This document shows positions 11,687-23,839 of a DNA stretch of 64,000 nt, one piece after another. Every line of letters starts with the position of its first letter. The stretch's first letter is position 1. The position numbers were made by a program, and so were the translations under genes. Below the pieces are notes generated by a model. That model saw only the letters and a program-made list of their open reading frames with translations, searched no databases and was not told where the DNA came from. Location of the stretch: positions 50,987,321 to 51,051,320 of the forward strand of contig JALGPY010000002.1 of assembly GCA_023055425.1 (NCBI GenBank), in the 5' to 3' direction. The stretch comes from Linanthus parryae. Lineage: Eukaryota > Streptophyta > Magnoliopsida > Ericales > Polemoniaceae.

Positions 11687-14600
11687 TGTAACACCACTAA
11701 TTTCCGAGTGTTCTTAAGTGCAATATCAAGACTTTGGGGCCAAATTTGTAAATAGTCCGTCACGACTTTATAGTTGGCATTTTGGAGTGTTAGCAATATT
11801 TGAAAGTTGTTACAATGATTTTGAAGCACTAGAAGTATTTGGGGTTGCAGTGCAATTATCTAAAAGTAAGTAGAACCTTTAATTCTATTTTATACCCCCA
11901 AAGTATGGAAAACTACACTTTCACCCCCCCTATGCATGTGAGACACTTGTTAACCTTCTTTTGACACCCCAAGAGCTAGGTGGAAGCTCGACTCTCCCTC
12001 TTCAGCACCTGCTGAGCTCTGTGAAAGAGAAATTATCATCTCCTTCCACCATCATCATCTTCTTCTTCCTCTTCACCACCAACCACCACCAACTCCACCC
12101 TAGATCTACCACCACTTCACCATTTGGAAAGATGTTACAGGTAGAGGTAGAGGGTGACCAGGGGAGCAAAAGGCACAAATCAATTTCAGGGGAGGAGATG
12201 TATCGAGAGAGAAAACTCGATCATAAGGTACGAAACCTAGCTTAGTAATCATTCAAATTCTCCTTCATCCTTGCGTTTGAGCCTCTAATCACTCTTGTTG
12301 TGTTCTCGTGGTGATTGCGAGCATGACACACCCAAACTCAGCAGCAAATTCATCCGATTTTGACCTTCGCCGGAATCTGGGTTTGAAAACCCGACGGGAA
12401 CACCACCGGTGGCTGGACTTGGTGGTTCTCTCCGTTCTTGGACATTTCTTTCCCTCCCAACGGCTGTGAGAGTTTTGGACAACTCAGGCGAACCCAGAAG
12501 CTCCTGGGAACGCGCTGAATCGCCGAAAACCTAGCGGCATGCCGCCGGTTTCTGACATGGCCGCCGGTCACTATTGCTGAAGGGTACGACCTCAATTCTT
12601 GCTTGTTTTGATCGATTTAAAGCATGAGCATGCTCCTAATAATCTCCTGAACTCATTTTCATCATCAAATCGTGACTGTAACAACAAATCATCAAAGTTT
12701 GATTCTTGAAGTTCATGATTTTTCAGTTCATAAACTGCCCTGTTCATGGGAATGTAACTCTCTCGATACTTGATTTCTTGACCTGATTTTTGTTTCTTTG
12801 GATTCCCTACATGTATTACTCCAACTTTCATGTTGATTTCTTGGTCCAATTCGATCTCTAATCGTGTCTAAATCTGAGCTAAAGTTAGGGGAAAGTGAAG
12901 TTCATGAATGTGTTCTTGGAGTTCATGTGTTTTAGGTACAAAAAACCTCCCCTGTTCAAATGCTTGTATCTCCTTCGTTTGTAATCCATTTTGAGTGATC
13001 CATAGCTTTCTGGAATCCTCAGGTGATTGGCTACAACTTTCTTGTTTTAAGTATTGTCAAATTAGATCTCTAAACCCTCTGATTTTGGCTCCAAAAGTGG
13101 CTGCAATGTTAATGTTTTTCGCTAGCAAAAACTCATAATTTTTCTAAGTGTTAAAGTTTGAATTGAAGTAGTCGTTTTCAAACGACTATAACTCCCTCAA
13201 TTCTTAATAAAATCTTGCTTTTCTTCTCCTGTGTGCAGATGATGTATAATACTTCATTTTATCCTCTCTGGGTCATCTTCAATTTTGTAACGGATTTATC
13301 ACAAATCAAGCCTAAAGTTTTTGCTTTGAACGCCTCTAAATCTCTTAAATTTTCTAAGTGTTGGAACCTAAGTTTTCATCCAAGTGTTGGAACCTAAATT
13401 TTCATCCCACTTTGACTAGCGATATCTCTTTGAATACTTTGAGTTTTTAGGAGTTCAAATATGTTCTAAAATCGTTGAACTATCATCTTCAAAACCCTAT
13501 TCTTAGTTTCTCAAAACTCCTTCTCAACGGATCGAAAATCAGTCGCAAAGTTGACTACTTGAAACGACTTTTCGCTATCTTTGATATTCGGTTTTGACCA
13601 TTTGAATGACATTTCTGGCCTTCGCGTTCTTCACGAAACTTGTCCATATTCATATTTTGGGTCTATATATTAAGTTTGACCAAGTTTGACTATTCAAAAT
13701 CCCTAGTTTGACTGATCAAGATAGGAGGGGTAAAATAGTAATTCCACTTGAGCTTTGAATTGAGATTTGTTTAGTAACTTGGAGTTCGTCAGCATGTATT
13801 GTATGTGTATTTGGAGTACTCGTATGTAATTCTCGGCTGATGTTGACCAAGTCAATAGTTAGGGTCTTTTTGCAGTTTTATTAAACTTTAGGGGCCTAAG
13901 TGTAATTTATTGAAAGTTGTAGATTTAGTTGCTAAGTTCATATGGGAGAGCTAGAAGTCATTATTTCACGTTATTGGGCCAATATGAGTATAATTTGGGG
14001 TCCGGGAAACTAGACTGTTTTGGAGTATCGGGGGCGTTTTGGTTAATTAGATTGCATGACCCGCATTTCATTGCATTCTTGCATACAACCTCATATAGAT
14101 GTTAAATGCTAATAGACTGTATACCTGACTTGTGTATATCCAGCCAGTGTTGAGGACCGTTCCGCGATAGACTTATGTGTTCGTATTGCCGCATCGACTA
14201 TACGACACAAATTCATATGAGACGAGCGTTGTAGGAGTGCTAGCTTTTCTTTGCGCCTTTCATGGCCCAGAGGTAAGTACATCTGTGCCACTCGTTGCTT
14301 TACATGTCGTAGTGTGTACTTACTCAGTTTTTACTGATCATTTTCTTCAAAACTGCGTCGGCTTTTGCCATTTTGAAACCGCAGGTCATCAATCAAGGTG
14401 GGCGATAGGAACGCGGATTGAGACGAAGAAGTTTAGCTTAAGTCAGATCACTTAGTAGATCACAAACGTTTGTTTTAAATTGTACTTATTATCAAAATTC
14501 TGTTATGTACTTTAACCGAAATGTAAACTTAATAGTTAACAATCTACTTTTCGTTATCGATTATCGCGTTAACCCTGAACCGAGATTCGGGGTCGTTTCA
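11687..14600 (+). mobile_element. Solo LTR B (same family as A, opposite orientation)
   Basis: Starts TGTAACACCACTAATTTCC and ends GGTCGTTTCA, with perfect AATTT target duplications at 11682-11686 and 14601-14605. Homologous to A along its length (for example TTTTTACTGATCA, AAACCGCAGGTCATC, AACCCTGAACCGAGATTCGG) but 2914 bp long, because about 890 bp of the intron interior is missing and the terminal tandem duplication of A is absent. No coding region or PBS; a solo LTR. Confidence 0.88.
14273..14384 (+). other. Predicted LTR intron in B, internally deleted (112 nt)
   Basis: Donor AGAG/GTAAGTACATC and acceptor AAACCGCAG/GTCATC match those of A, as does the TTTTTACTGATCA branch-like site. The roughly 890-bp interior present in A is missing; the junction falls at similar short sequences (ACATCTGTGCC in B, GCATCCGTGCC in A). 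The deletion spared both splice sites. Confidence 0.45.
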
Positions 14601-14605
14601 AATTT

Positions 14606-15018
14606 ATAGGGATATTTGATATTCACACTCATGTCTGTTGTTATCTCTTACCTTCCTTGATGAGTTTTTTCTAGATGGTGTCTTTATATATGCATATCAC
14701 ATATTTGTTTTCAGGATCGAAACAGATAGGCAGATGATAACATTTTTTACGTTTTGGATTGGATCTCCATAAATTCACATTACGTGTTGTTATCACTTTT
14801 TAGGATCAACATAACCAGAAAACATGTAAACCAAATCAAAATAACTGTTTTAGGTTAGTCTTCGAACATCCAAGGTAGAGATAGCACTTCATAACTCTGA
14901 GAAATTCACATATCAGAGATGAAATAGGCATTGGAAGGTTAGTCTTAGAACATCCAAGGAAGTGATATCACTTCATAACTCTGAGAAAAGTTAACTTAAC
15001 ATATCAAAGATCAAATAG
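14606..15018. repeat. Spacer with a local ~85-bp tandem duplication
   Basis: Between solo LTRs B and D. GGTTAGTCTTCGAACATCC (from about 14852) and GGTTAGTCTTAGAACATCC (from about 14938) head two near-copies that both contain CACTTCATAACTCTGAGAAA and end near AAATAGGCATT. No gene is seen in the rest of this stretch. Confidence 0.7.
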
Positions 15019-15920
15019 GCATTTGTAATAACCCAGAATTTCTTAGGGGCATTTTAGTAATTTAACATACGTAAACTAGGTCTTGTTGTAAACTAATTTC
15101 TAAATCGTTGTGGTCAAGTTTTAAATTATTAGTTTTATAAATTTAATTGATTTCAAGCAACCATTTTATCTAAAATTATTATTAAATCTTAAATCGTAAT
15201 CATAAATAAATTTTTTACATTTAAAAATCTTATTAAGTTAGTTTTATGGAAATATTAATATTATGAAACGTCGTCGACAAAATTGTTTGCGAAGTTTCTA
15301 AATCGAGAATCATGTTAATTATTCGTTTCGATTTCTCATTGCGTACCTAAACGACCGCGTCATTCGTGAACTTGCCACACCCAATTCTTTTTCCTTCCCC
15401 TTCATTTTCTCTTCTATTTTCTCTATATTTATTCCCCTGTTTTCTTCACCAGGAGCTGGGTTTGCCGCCCCTAGCCTCTGCTCCCTTTCAGCATCAGCCG
15501 CCTACTCAACCACCTCCCATCAAACTCTCCAATCAATCTCTTCTCTTCTCTTCTTATTATTCTTCACCTTCTTCTCTTCATCCTCACAACAACAACAACA
15601 AAGACAAAATTCGACTCACCCCAACTCCATCTCTTACCCTCTGTTTTATTTTTCAGAAACAAAAATCAACGCCATCACCACCACCCTTTCATCACCGAAC
15701 CACCACCACACCGCAGCCACCCCTGCCACCACCATTCCCTCCACCTCTCAGCCCTCTATCTCTCTGTCTCACTCTCCTCCTTCCTCCCTCCCTCTTGACA
15801 AAAACCCAAAACCAACAAACAACAACAACAACACCGACGGCACCAACACCGCCACCACTTGAAACCCCCCAAAACCACCAATCAGCGCCACCTCCGCCTC
15901 TCTGTTTCAGCATCTAAACC

Positions 15921-16151
15921 TGTTGGTGATTTTAGTGTCATCGACCATTTGTGTAATCGGATTTACTTACAACCAAGTAGACATTGACATTAAGTTGTAC
16001 ACGTTAGGAGGTGTGGAGTACACGTGTGCACACAACTATGTTAATGACTTGGACAAGGAACTCGCGGACGACTCCGGGGGTTCGGGGGCGGAGCTCCCGA
16101 AGGGGGTCCGGGGGCAGCGCCCCCGGTGGGTTCCAAGGGGCAACGCCCCTG
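15921..16151 (+). repeat. C2 5' LTR remnant
   Basis: Matches the first ~231 bp of the 3' LTR (TGTTGGTGATTTTAGTGTCA onward) and stops after GGGCAACGCCCCTGGC. The sequence then switches directly to gag coding sequence (GGCAGGATTTCCGAAGG). The deletion removed about 315 bp of LTR plus the PBS and leader, and with it the element's normal start of transcription. Confidence 0.88.
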
Positions 16152-19100
16152 GCGGCAGGATTTCCGAAGGTGGCAGAAGAAGATGCACTTCCTGTTGACG
16201 ACGCTGAAAGTTGTGTATGTTCTTACCACCCCGATGCCTGAAGCTGTGGAGAACGAAACCCTGGAACAGACAAGGAGGAGATCAAAGTGGGAGAATGATG
16301 ACTACATCTGCCGCGGACACATTCTTAACGGTATGTCTGATTCCTTGTTTGATGTTTATCAGAATGTTGAGAGTTCAAAAGAACTGTGGGATTCTCTTGA
16401 ATCAAAATACATGGCTGAAGATGCTTCAAGCAGAAAATTTCTGGTCAGTAATTGGAACAATTACAGAATGGTTGATTCAAGGCCTGTGATGGAGCAATAC
16501 CATGAATTGCTTCGTATCCTAGGGCAGTTTAATCAACACAACATGAAAATGGATGAATCAATTTCCATTTCTAGTGTGATTGATAAACTGCCTCCGTCAT
16601 GGAAGGATGTTAGGCATAAGTTGAAGTTTAAAAAAGAAGAACTTTCCTTGGTGCAATTGGGCAGTCACTTTCAGATTGAACAATCCTTGAGGGATCAAGA
16701 AAGTGACAAACCCAAGGACAAACTTACTGCTGATCCAGGTTCTGCGAATATGATGGAGGAAGGGGATTTTTCGAAGGGAAAGAACAAATCGGGAAAAAGG
16801 AAATTTAAACAGCAAGACAACAATCCTAACAAGAAGCCAAAGTTTGCATGTTGGAAGTGTGGGAAACCAGGGCACTTCAAGAAGGATTGTTGTGTGGGCA
16901 AAAGTAAGAAAGGTGAAGACACAAGTGGCAAGGGAAAGGGGCCGAAAGGCCAAGATCAGCAACAAGGTATGTTCATTGAACAACCTGAAAATTCAATTCA
17001 GAATTATGTATCCCTAAATTCTGATGCATTTTATGTGCAGGATGATGACATATCATGGTGGGTTGATTCGGGTGCTACAAGACATGTATGCAAGGATCAA
17101 AGATGGTTTACAACCATGCAAACCATTGAAGATGGATCCACAATAAGAATGGGGAATGTTGCAACCGAGCCAATCCATGGAGTTGGAAGTGTTAACCTAG
17201 TATTTACTTCTGGAAAATGTTTAAGTTTGTATGATGTATTGTTTGTACCCGGGATTCGAAAGAAGCTCTTGTCTGGAATTGTATTAAATAAGCTTGGATA
17301 CAAGCAGGTTATTGAGTCGGATAAGTTTGTATTGTCAAAACATGGTTCTTTTGTTGGCTTTGGTTATTTATGTAATGATATGCTTTGTTTAAATATCGTT
17401 GCTCCTTTTGGTAACAATTCAATTTGCGTTGCTAGTACTAGTATTGATAAATCAACACTTTGGCATGCACGTTTAGGACATGTACACTTTAAAAGGTTAC
17501 AAGATATGTCCAAAATGAGTCTAATTCCTTCATTTGATATTAATACCGAAAGGTGTAAAACTTGTATGCTGACCAAGATAACTAGACAACCTTTTAAGGA
17601 TGTTAAAAGGAACTCTAAGGTGCTTGAACTAATTCATAGTGATCTATGTGACTTTCATGCAACACCGTCTATAGGAAACAAAAAGTATGTTATTACTTTT
17701 ATAGACGATGCTACTCGGTTTTGCTATGTGTACTTGTCACACTCTAAAGATGAAGCTTTAGATAAATTCAAGACATACAAAACTGAAGTTGAGTTGCAAA
17801 AGAATGGTTTAATAAAGATTTTACGCACGGATAGAGGAGGCGAATATTATGATCCTAAGTATTTCCAAGAGGTTGGTATTATTCACCAAACCACTTCTCC
17901 TTATACACCTCAACAAAATGGTGTATATGAGAGGAAGAATCGAACTCTAAAGGAGATGGTTAATTCCATGCTTTCCTACTCGGGTTTGAGTGATGGATTT
18001 TGGGGAGAAGCTATGTTAACAGCTTGCTATTTGCTTAATAGGGTTCCTAACAAAAGGAACAAAATTACCCCATATGAACTTTGGTATGGTAAACCTCCAA
18101 ACTTGCATTATTTGAGAGTTTGGGGTTGTAGAGCTATTGTTAGGCTCAATGATCCCAAGAGAAAGAATCTTGGTGAAAGAGGTATAGATTGCATCTTCAT
18201 TGAATATGCCATGCATTCCAAGGCTTATAGGTTCTATGTGATTGAACCTAGTGACTCAGTATCCATTAATACTGTAATAGAGTCAAGAGATGCTATCTTT
18301 GATGAAGAAATGTTTTCTTCCATACCTAGACCAAAGGACTTGGTTCCGAATTTGAGCAATGCTCAAAATGAAGGAACAAGTGACGCCATCACTTTACCTG
18401 AAGTAAGAAAGAGTAAAAGAGGTAGAGTAGCCAAGGACTATGGTTCTGATTTTCAACTATATTTAGTTGAGGGATCTAGGGATGAGATTCATACTCAGTA
18501 TGCTTATTGTTTTAGCATAGAGGAGGATCCTATAACCTATAGTGAGGCTATGGCATCTCGTGATGTTGCATTCTGGAAAGAAGCAATAGATGATGAGATG
18601 GATTCGATCATGCAAAATGGGACTTGGGAATTATCTGATTTGCCCCCTGGGTTGAAACCACTTGATGCCAAGTGGATCTTCAAAAAGAAGATGAAAGTAG
18701 ATGGTACCGTAGAAAAGTTTAAGGCCCGACTGGTTGTACGTGGTTTTAAACAAAAAGAGGGTATCGACTACTTTGATACATATGCTCCTGTTGCTAGGAT
18801 ATCCACGATTAGATTATTAATAGCTCTTGCAGCTATACATAATCTTGTTATTCACCAAATGGATGTGAAAACCGCATTCTTGAATGGTGATTTGGATGAG
18901 GAGATATATATGAAACAACCCGAGGGATTTGTTATGCCAGGAAATGAGCATAAGGTGTGTAAGCTTGTTAAATCACTTTACGGTTTAAAGCAAGCTCCTA
19001 AACAATGGCATCAAAAATTTGATGATATTGTGTTGTCTAGTGGTTATCATTTGAACCAAGCAGACAAGTGTGTATGTAGCAAATTTGATGATTCTGGTAA

Positions 19101-20053
19101 AGGAGTCATAATTTGTTTATATGTAGATGACATGTTGATCTTTGGTACCAGCCAAGATCAAGTGGATCAAGCGAAGGAATTCTTGTCATCTAAATTTTCA
19201 ATGAAGGATTTGGTTGAGGCTGAAGTAATCCTAGGTATTAGGATTAAACGTGAGAACAAGGCCATTTCTATTTCTCAATCTCATTACATTGAGAAGGTGT
19301 TAAAGAAATTTAACTGTGAAAATTGTTCTCCGGTTAGTACTCCGATGGAACCAAATGTGAAATTGTTGCCTAACCAAGGCAAGGCTGTATCTCAACTGGA
19401 ATACTCTAGGGCTATTGGTTGTCTAATGTATGCCATGATTAGTACACGACCAGATATAGCATTTGCTGTTGGAAAGCTAAGTAGGTATACTAGCAATCCA
19501 AGCACACATCATTGGCAAGCAATGAGGAGAGTATTCAAGTATTTAAGGAAAACCATGAATTATGGTTTGACATACAGTGGAACTCCTTCGGTTCTAGAAG
19601 GATATTCTGATGCAAGTTGGATAAACAATATGGAAGATCATTCCTCAACTAGTGGATGGGTTTTTCTACTTGGAGGAGGGGCAATCTCATGGGCTTAAAA
19701 GAAGCAAACTTGCATTACTAAATCGAAAATGGAATCTGAATTTGTGGCATTAGCTGCAGCCGGTAATGAGGCTGAATGGCTAAGGAATTTAGTGTATGAG
19801 ATTCCATTGTGGGCCAAACCGATTTTCACCAATATCTATCAGGTGTGATAGTGCTGCTACTCTGGCTAAGGCATATAGTCAGGTGTATAATGGCAAGTCT
19901 AGACACTTGGGTGTCAGACATAGCATCATTCGGGACTTAATCATGAATGGTGTGATATCGGTTGAGTTTGTTCGTACACAACAAAATCTTGCGGATCATC
20001 TGACCAAAGGGTTAGCAAGGGACTTAGTGCACAAGTCGGCCGTGGGGATGGGA
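16126..20053 (+). pseudogene. C2 gag-pol polyprotein (gag, PR, IN, RT, RNase H), broken
   Basis: A single frame of 1190 codons runs from an ATG in the LTR remnant to a stop at 19696-19698. In order: gag (RRWQKKMHFLLTTLKVVYVL), CCHC knuckle CWKCGKPGHFKKDC (16849-16890), protease WWVDSGATRHVC (near 17060), integrase zinc site (LWHARLGHVHFKRLQ with CKTCML), catalytic stretches YVITFIDDATRF, LRTDRGGEY and PQQNGVYERKNRTL, then reverse transcriptase with YVDD at 19120-19131 and RNase H (GYSDASWINN). Two lesions hit RNase H: TAA in place of Ser in ISWA-stop-KKQ, and one extra T in the run at 19823-19826 that shifts the C-terminal CDSAATLAKA...VRTQQNLADHLTKG segment. The true gag start is lost; the first ~9 residues are LTR-derived. 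Copia for certain; clade not assigned. Confidence 0.93.
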
Positions 20054-20578
20054 TAAGTCCATCTAAAAGATCTCTTATGATAAGATACCCAATTCCCTTC
20101 TAATACAACGTTAGAAGCTGAATTCAATGTGGAACTCTTACATGAAGAAATTGGAACACAAAGATCATCCCAAGGTATGTGTTCAGACCTGCAAGTTAAG
20201 GAGGTTGAAGTTTACACTTCTTAATGGTTCTTTTGAAAAATTGTATGGCAGGTACAAGAAGAAAAGAACCACCTATATGAGTATGGAGTTTAGCCGCTTC
20301 AAGAAGTTTGGACTTGGCTTCTATATGCTCATTGAAGGATAGTGACACTAGGCTAGTAAAAAATAAGTGTCAAGTTAGAACATGGAATATGTTGAACTTA
20401 TGTGTATTTTACTTTCATGTATTCATCATGAGTAGAAAGGGTTCAATCCGTAGGACACCCCTATACTCGAATATTTGAAGATGTAATTTACTAAGATGAA
20501 AATTCAATCTTCGAGACATTTTCATTTATGCATAAGTTTTCCTCGTTTTTGAAAGGATAAGTGAATCAAGGATTACAC

Positions 20579-20594
20579 TAAAATGGGGGAGGAT
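20579..20594 (+). other. C2 polypurine tract
   Basis: AAAATGGGGGAGGAT directly before the TGTTGGTG start of the 3' LTR, the usual copia plus-strand primer. The ~520 bp between the pol end and this tract is 3' untranslated sequence. Confidence 0.88.
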
Positions 20595-21140
20595 TGTTGG
20601 TGATTTTAGTGTCATCGGCCATTTGTGTAATCGGATTTACTTACGACCAAGTAGACATTGACATTAAGTTGTACACGTTAGGAGGTGTGGAGTACACGCG
20701 TGCACACAACTATGTTAATGACTTGGACAAGGAACTCGCGGACGACTGCGGGGGTTCGGGGGCGGAGCCCCCGATGGGGTTCCGGGGGCAGCGCCCCCGG
20801 TGGGGTCCAAAGGGGCAACGCCCCTGGCAGCGTGGAAAAATTGGATTTTTGACGTTTCAGTGCTTAACAAAAAACGTCTCCGATTTAATTTTCTGTTAAA
20901 AAACGGACTGAAATCTGGCGGTTGTAACCGCCAGATTAACCGCCCTCTCCCTCCCTATTTGTCAGTGTGGTTGAATTCAGAAACATACAGGAAATCATAT
21001 TCGTTCTTGAAGTCTCTGTTTTATCCGATTGGAGATTTCGTGCACAACGCCGAAATACTTTAATCTGAGAGTGATATCACGACTCAGAGATCATCCAAGT
21101 TCAATTGTTCCCGTTCTAAACACCACCCAGATTTCCTACA
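20595..21140 (+). repeat. C2 3' LTR (546 bp)
   Basis: TGTTGG...TTCCTACA, followed by the AAACC duplication. It contains a GC-rich block of inverted repeats at 20751-20830 and a CGGTTGTAACCG inverted repeat near 20928. It is complete, unlike the 5' copy. Confidence 0.9.
20751..20830 (+). repeat. Cluster of GC hairpins in the C2 LTR
   Basis: Three back-to-back inverted repeats, GGGGGCGGAGCCCCC, GGGGGCAGCGCCCCC and GGGGCAACGCCCC, each a short perfect stem with a 3-5 nt loop. The 5' LTR remnant has the same cluster with a few changes. They could form strong RNA stems in the R/U5 region; role unknown. Confidence 0.8.
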
Positions 21141-21636
21141 AAACCCAGCACCACCAATACCCCAACCTCCTCCTCATCCTAAACTCCTTCACCACCGAAC
21201 AGAGGACCCCCCTCCAATCCTCTGTTTTTATTTCCCGAACCCGACAACAACGCCACCACCGTACACCACACCCGTTCGGACTCTCTCTCTCTCTGCCTAT
21301 CGTCTCTCACTCTCATTAGGACTCTCTGTTGCGCCTTAGACCGAGCTCAGCCCCGAGGCAAGCCCCAAGTCCAAGCACGGCAGCAACCTCCGAGACCACC
21401 ATCGTTTTGCTGGCGAATTTTCCGATTCGTCGATTTTTCGTCTTAGGGTAAATGCACTTGTCATTCCTAAGGTATTATTGCTGTTGGAGCATGTATAATT
21501 GTATGGGTTTGTGTATACACGGTGCACTGTAAATGTTTGGCAAATGGGTCATTTTGTACAAACCGAAACTGTAGGGGTATATTGTGACATTTCAGAAAGT
21601 TCTAATGTTAAGTTGGGGTACTCTTTATTTATTAAT

Positions 21637-23227
21637 GGGTAAAAGACATTTTGCACCCTCCAACTATGGAGAAAAAACATTTCGCCCCCTGATTTATGGG
21701 AAAAGACATTTTGCACCCTTATTAACGGATGGAGGGTGGACAGATATTACCCTTCTGTTACAATCTGTTAGTGGAGGGGTACAAACTGACTTTTTGTGAC
21801 CATTTTACCCTTATTGATTGTGGACAAATACCACCATTTTTTGTTTATTATAGTGTTCTTGATGTTCTTGGGCACCACCTCCACTTCCACCAAATTTCCA
21901 CCACCACCACCACCACCACCAACAACAACAACAAATTCATACTTTTTTTACGAAAGAACCACTTTCATTACTAAGCATTTGCAAAATCCTTACACAAAAT
22001 TAATAAAAACTCACCATCTAACAAAACTTCACTACCATCCGATGAACTAGAATGATTTTGTTTTGCTAATAAATCTGCAACTTCATTACCAACCAAACTC
22101 CACCTACAAACCCAGCCACCATTAGGAACCTTCCTCCATCACCATTAACCATCCACACCATCTTTGAACCCCAACACCCATAACATTTCTCCTTCACATG
22201 CACCATCCCCAAATCAGACCAATTTACCCACCAACAAACCAACCCACAAATGGACAGAGATTGAATTGAGAACCACCCTCTGCCTCTCGATTATCTACCA
22301 ACAAACCAACCACAACTGGACAAAGAAGATCGAATTTACCTATCTATCTCTCTCGATCTGAAATATCTGAATTTGAAGAAATCACAAAGAGAGATGCGAA
22401 GAACACAGACAGAGAAGATTAGGTTTTTAACTTGTGTACTCTGAAGAAATCTGAAGTTCAGATCGGAAAAGAGAGAAGTGGCGTCTCTTCCGATTTCAAT
22501 CCCACACCGCCACTTTTATTCCCTCCTTCATTTCACCACAAACCCACCACCAATCAACACCAACAACCACCGACGCCAACAACTACCACCACAACCCTTC
22601 CGCATTTGAAGAATCCCCCCTCCAATTCCAAACCATGGTCTCGGCTCACCTCCATCGATTTGAAAACCGGTCTTCGCTCTCTGCTCCGATTACAGCATCT
22701 ACGAACTCATGCACAATCGGGGCATCTTCCCTCCAACAACAAATCGAACGAGGTGGTGGTGACAATGGTGATGGCGGCTGCGGCTAGGGAAGGAGATAAG
22801 AAGAAGGAGATGGAGATGGAGACACCCACCTCTACCTCGCGCTTTTGCCGAGGTGTATTCAGCAGAAGAGGTATGCGGTCGTTTCCGCAATCGCTGCTTG
22901 TGCTTGTCCCGTCTCTCGTGATTGCTCGTGGTCACAGGTGTGGTGGAGAGAGGAGGCAACAGAGGAGGTATGGTCTGTGAGATGATTTGGGTAAGAGAGA
23001 GAGATGAGCGGCTAGGGTTAGTATTTAGGAATGATTGAAGCGAAGGAAGAATGGGTACTTATGTATGTGTAAATTTCTTTGTTCTTGAGGGCAATTTTGT
23101 CTTTTTGCCCCTCTTTTAATCCCACGTTAGTTTTTAACTCTGACAAGGGTGCAAAATGTTTTTTCCATAAATCAGGGGGCAAAATGTCCTTTCTCCATAG
23201 TTGGAGGGTGCAAAATGTCTTTTACCC
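21637..23227. mobile_element. M2, non-autonomous Mutator-like (MULE) element, 1591 bp, inserted in D
   Basis: Near-perfect ~90-bp terminal inverted repeats starting GGGTAAAAGACATTTTGCAC, flanked by a perfect 9-bp duplication TTTATTAAT (21628-21636 and 23228-23236). The left interior (GATTGTGGACAAATACCACC, CTTGGGCACCACCTCCACT) matches M1, so the two are one family with diverged ends. No transposase. The arginine/proline-rich frame 22432-22980 has no recognisable domain; it could be captured host sequence (Pack-MULE style), but nothing here proves that. Confidence 0.9.
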
Positions 23228-23839
23228 TTTATTAATTAATGTAATTAGTAACTTCTTTAAACAAAAATTAGAGTATATATATTTATAGTTGTAAAGAAAA
23301 TAAATAAAGAGAATATGTTTTGTAAAATGAAAATAATATTTTCATAAAATAAAAGTAACTTACATTTTGATTATCACAATTAGTTTTCTTGAGAAACAAA
23401 TGATAAACTAGTTAAATTTGATAAATGTCGGTTTAGTCTTATTTAACAAACATTATGTTTAAAACTAATTACATACTACTTGTTATTCTTTTATCGAAAA
23501 ATAAAGTAATGTTTAATTTAAATATTTATCAAATAAAAATGTTCACTTTAAATAAATATATTCGAAACCTTTCTTTTAATTAGTTGGAATACAACTCTTT
23601 TCGTTATATTATATATTCATAATAGATTTATAATCATAGGTTTTGTGGCGAAATGAATTTAAGACTTACTCACGCGAATTAGGGCTATAATTTGCATATC
23701 ACGTAGGACATGTGCGTTATCATTCTACGACATAAAATTGCTTGTAATTAGGACTATCTGTGCTTGTTTATAGAGCATCTTTGAAGAAGTTGGAGTCGTT
23801 TACGAGTAGTTGACTAGCTAGCACTCTACGGCTCTCACG

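Larger units (their letters stand above)
15921..21140 (+). mobile_element. Ty1/copia retrotransposon C2, inserted in D
   Basis: Bounded by AAACC target duplications at 15916-15920 and 21141-21145. It has a truncated 5' LTR (15921-16151) fused to gag, one long polyprotein frame, a purine-rich PPT and a complete 3' LTR (20595-21140). The primer site, leader, most of the 5' LTR and the start of gag are deleted. Over the shared ~231 bp the LTR copies differ at about nine positions by eye (about 4%), so this insertion is clearly older than G1, G2 or E. Confidence 0.92.

Noticed and set aside
15366..15917. 183-residue proline/serine-rich ORF that could be taken for an extensin-like protein
   Set aside because: It is pyrimidine-rich LTR sequence of D that ends at the C2 insertion; low complexity and no signal peptide plus repeat pattern of a real extensin.
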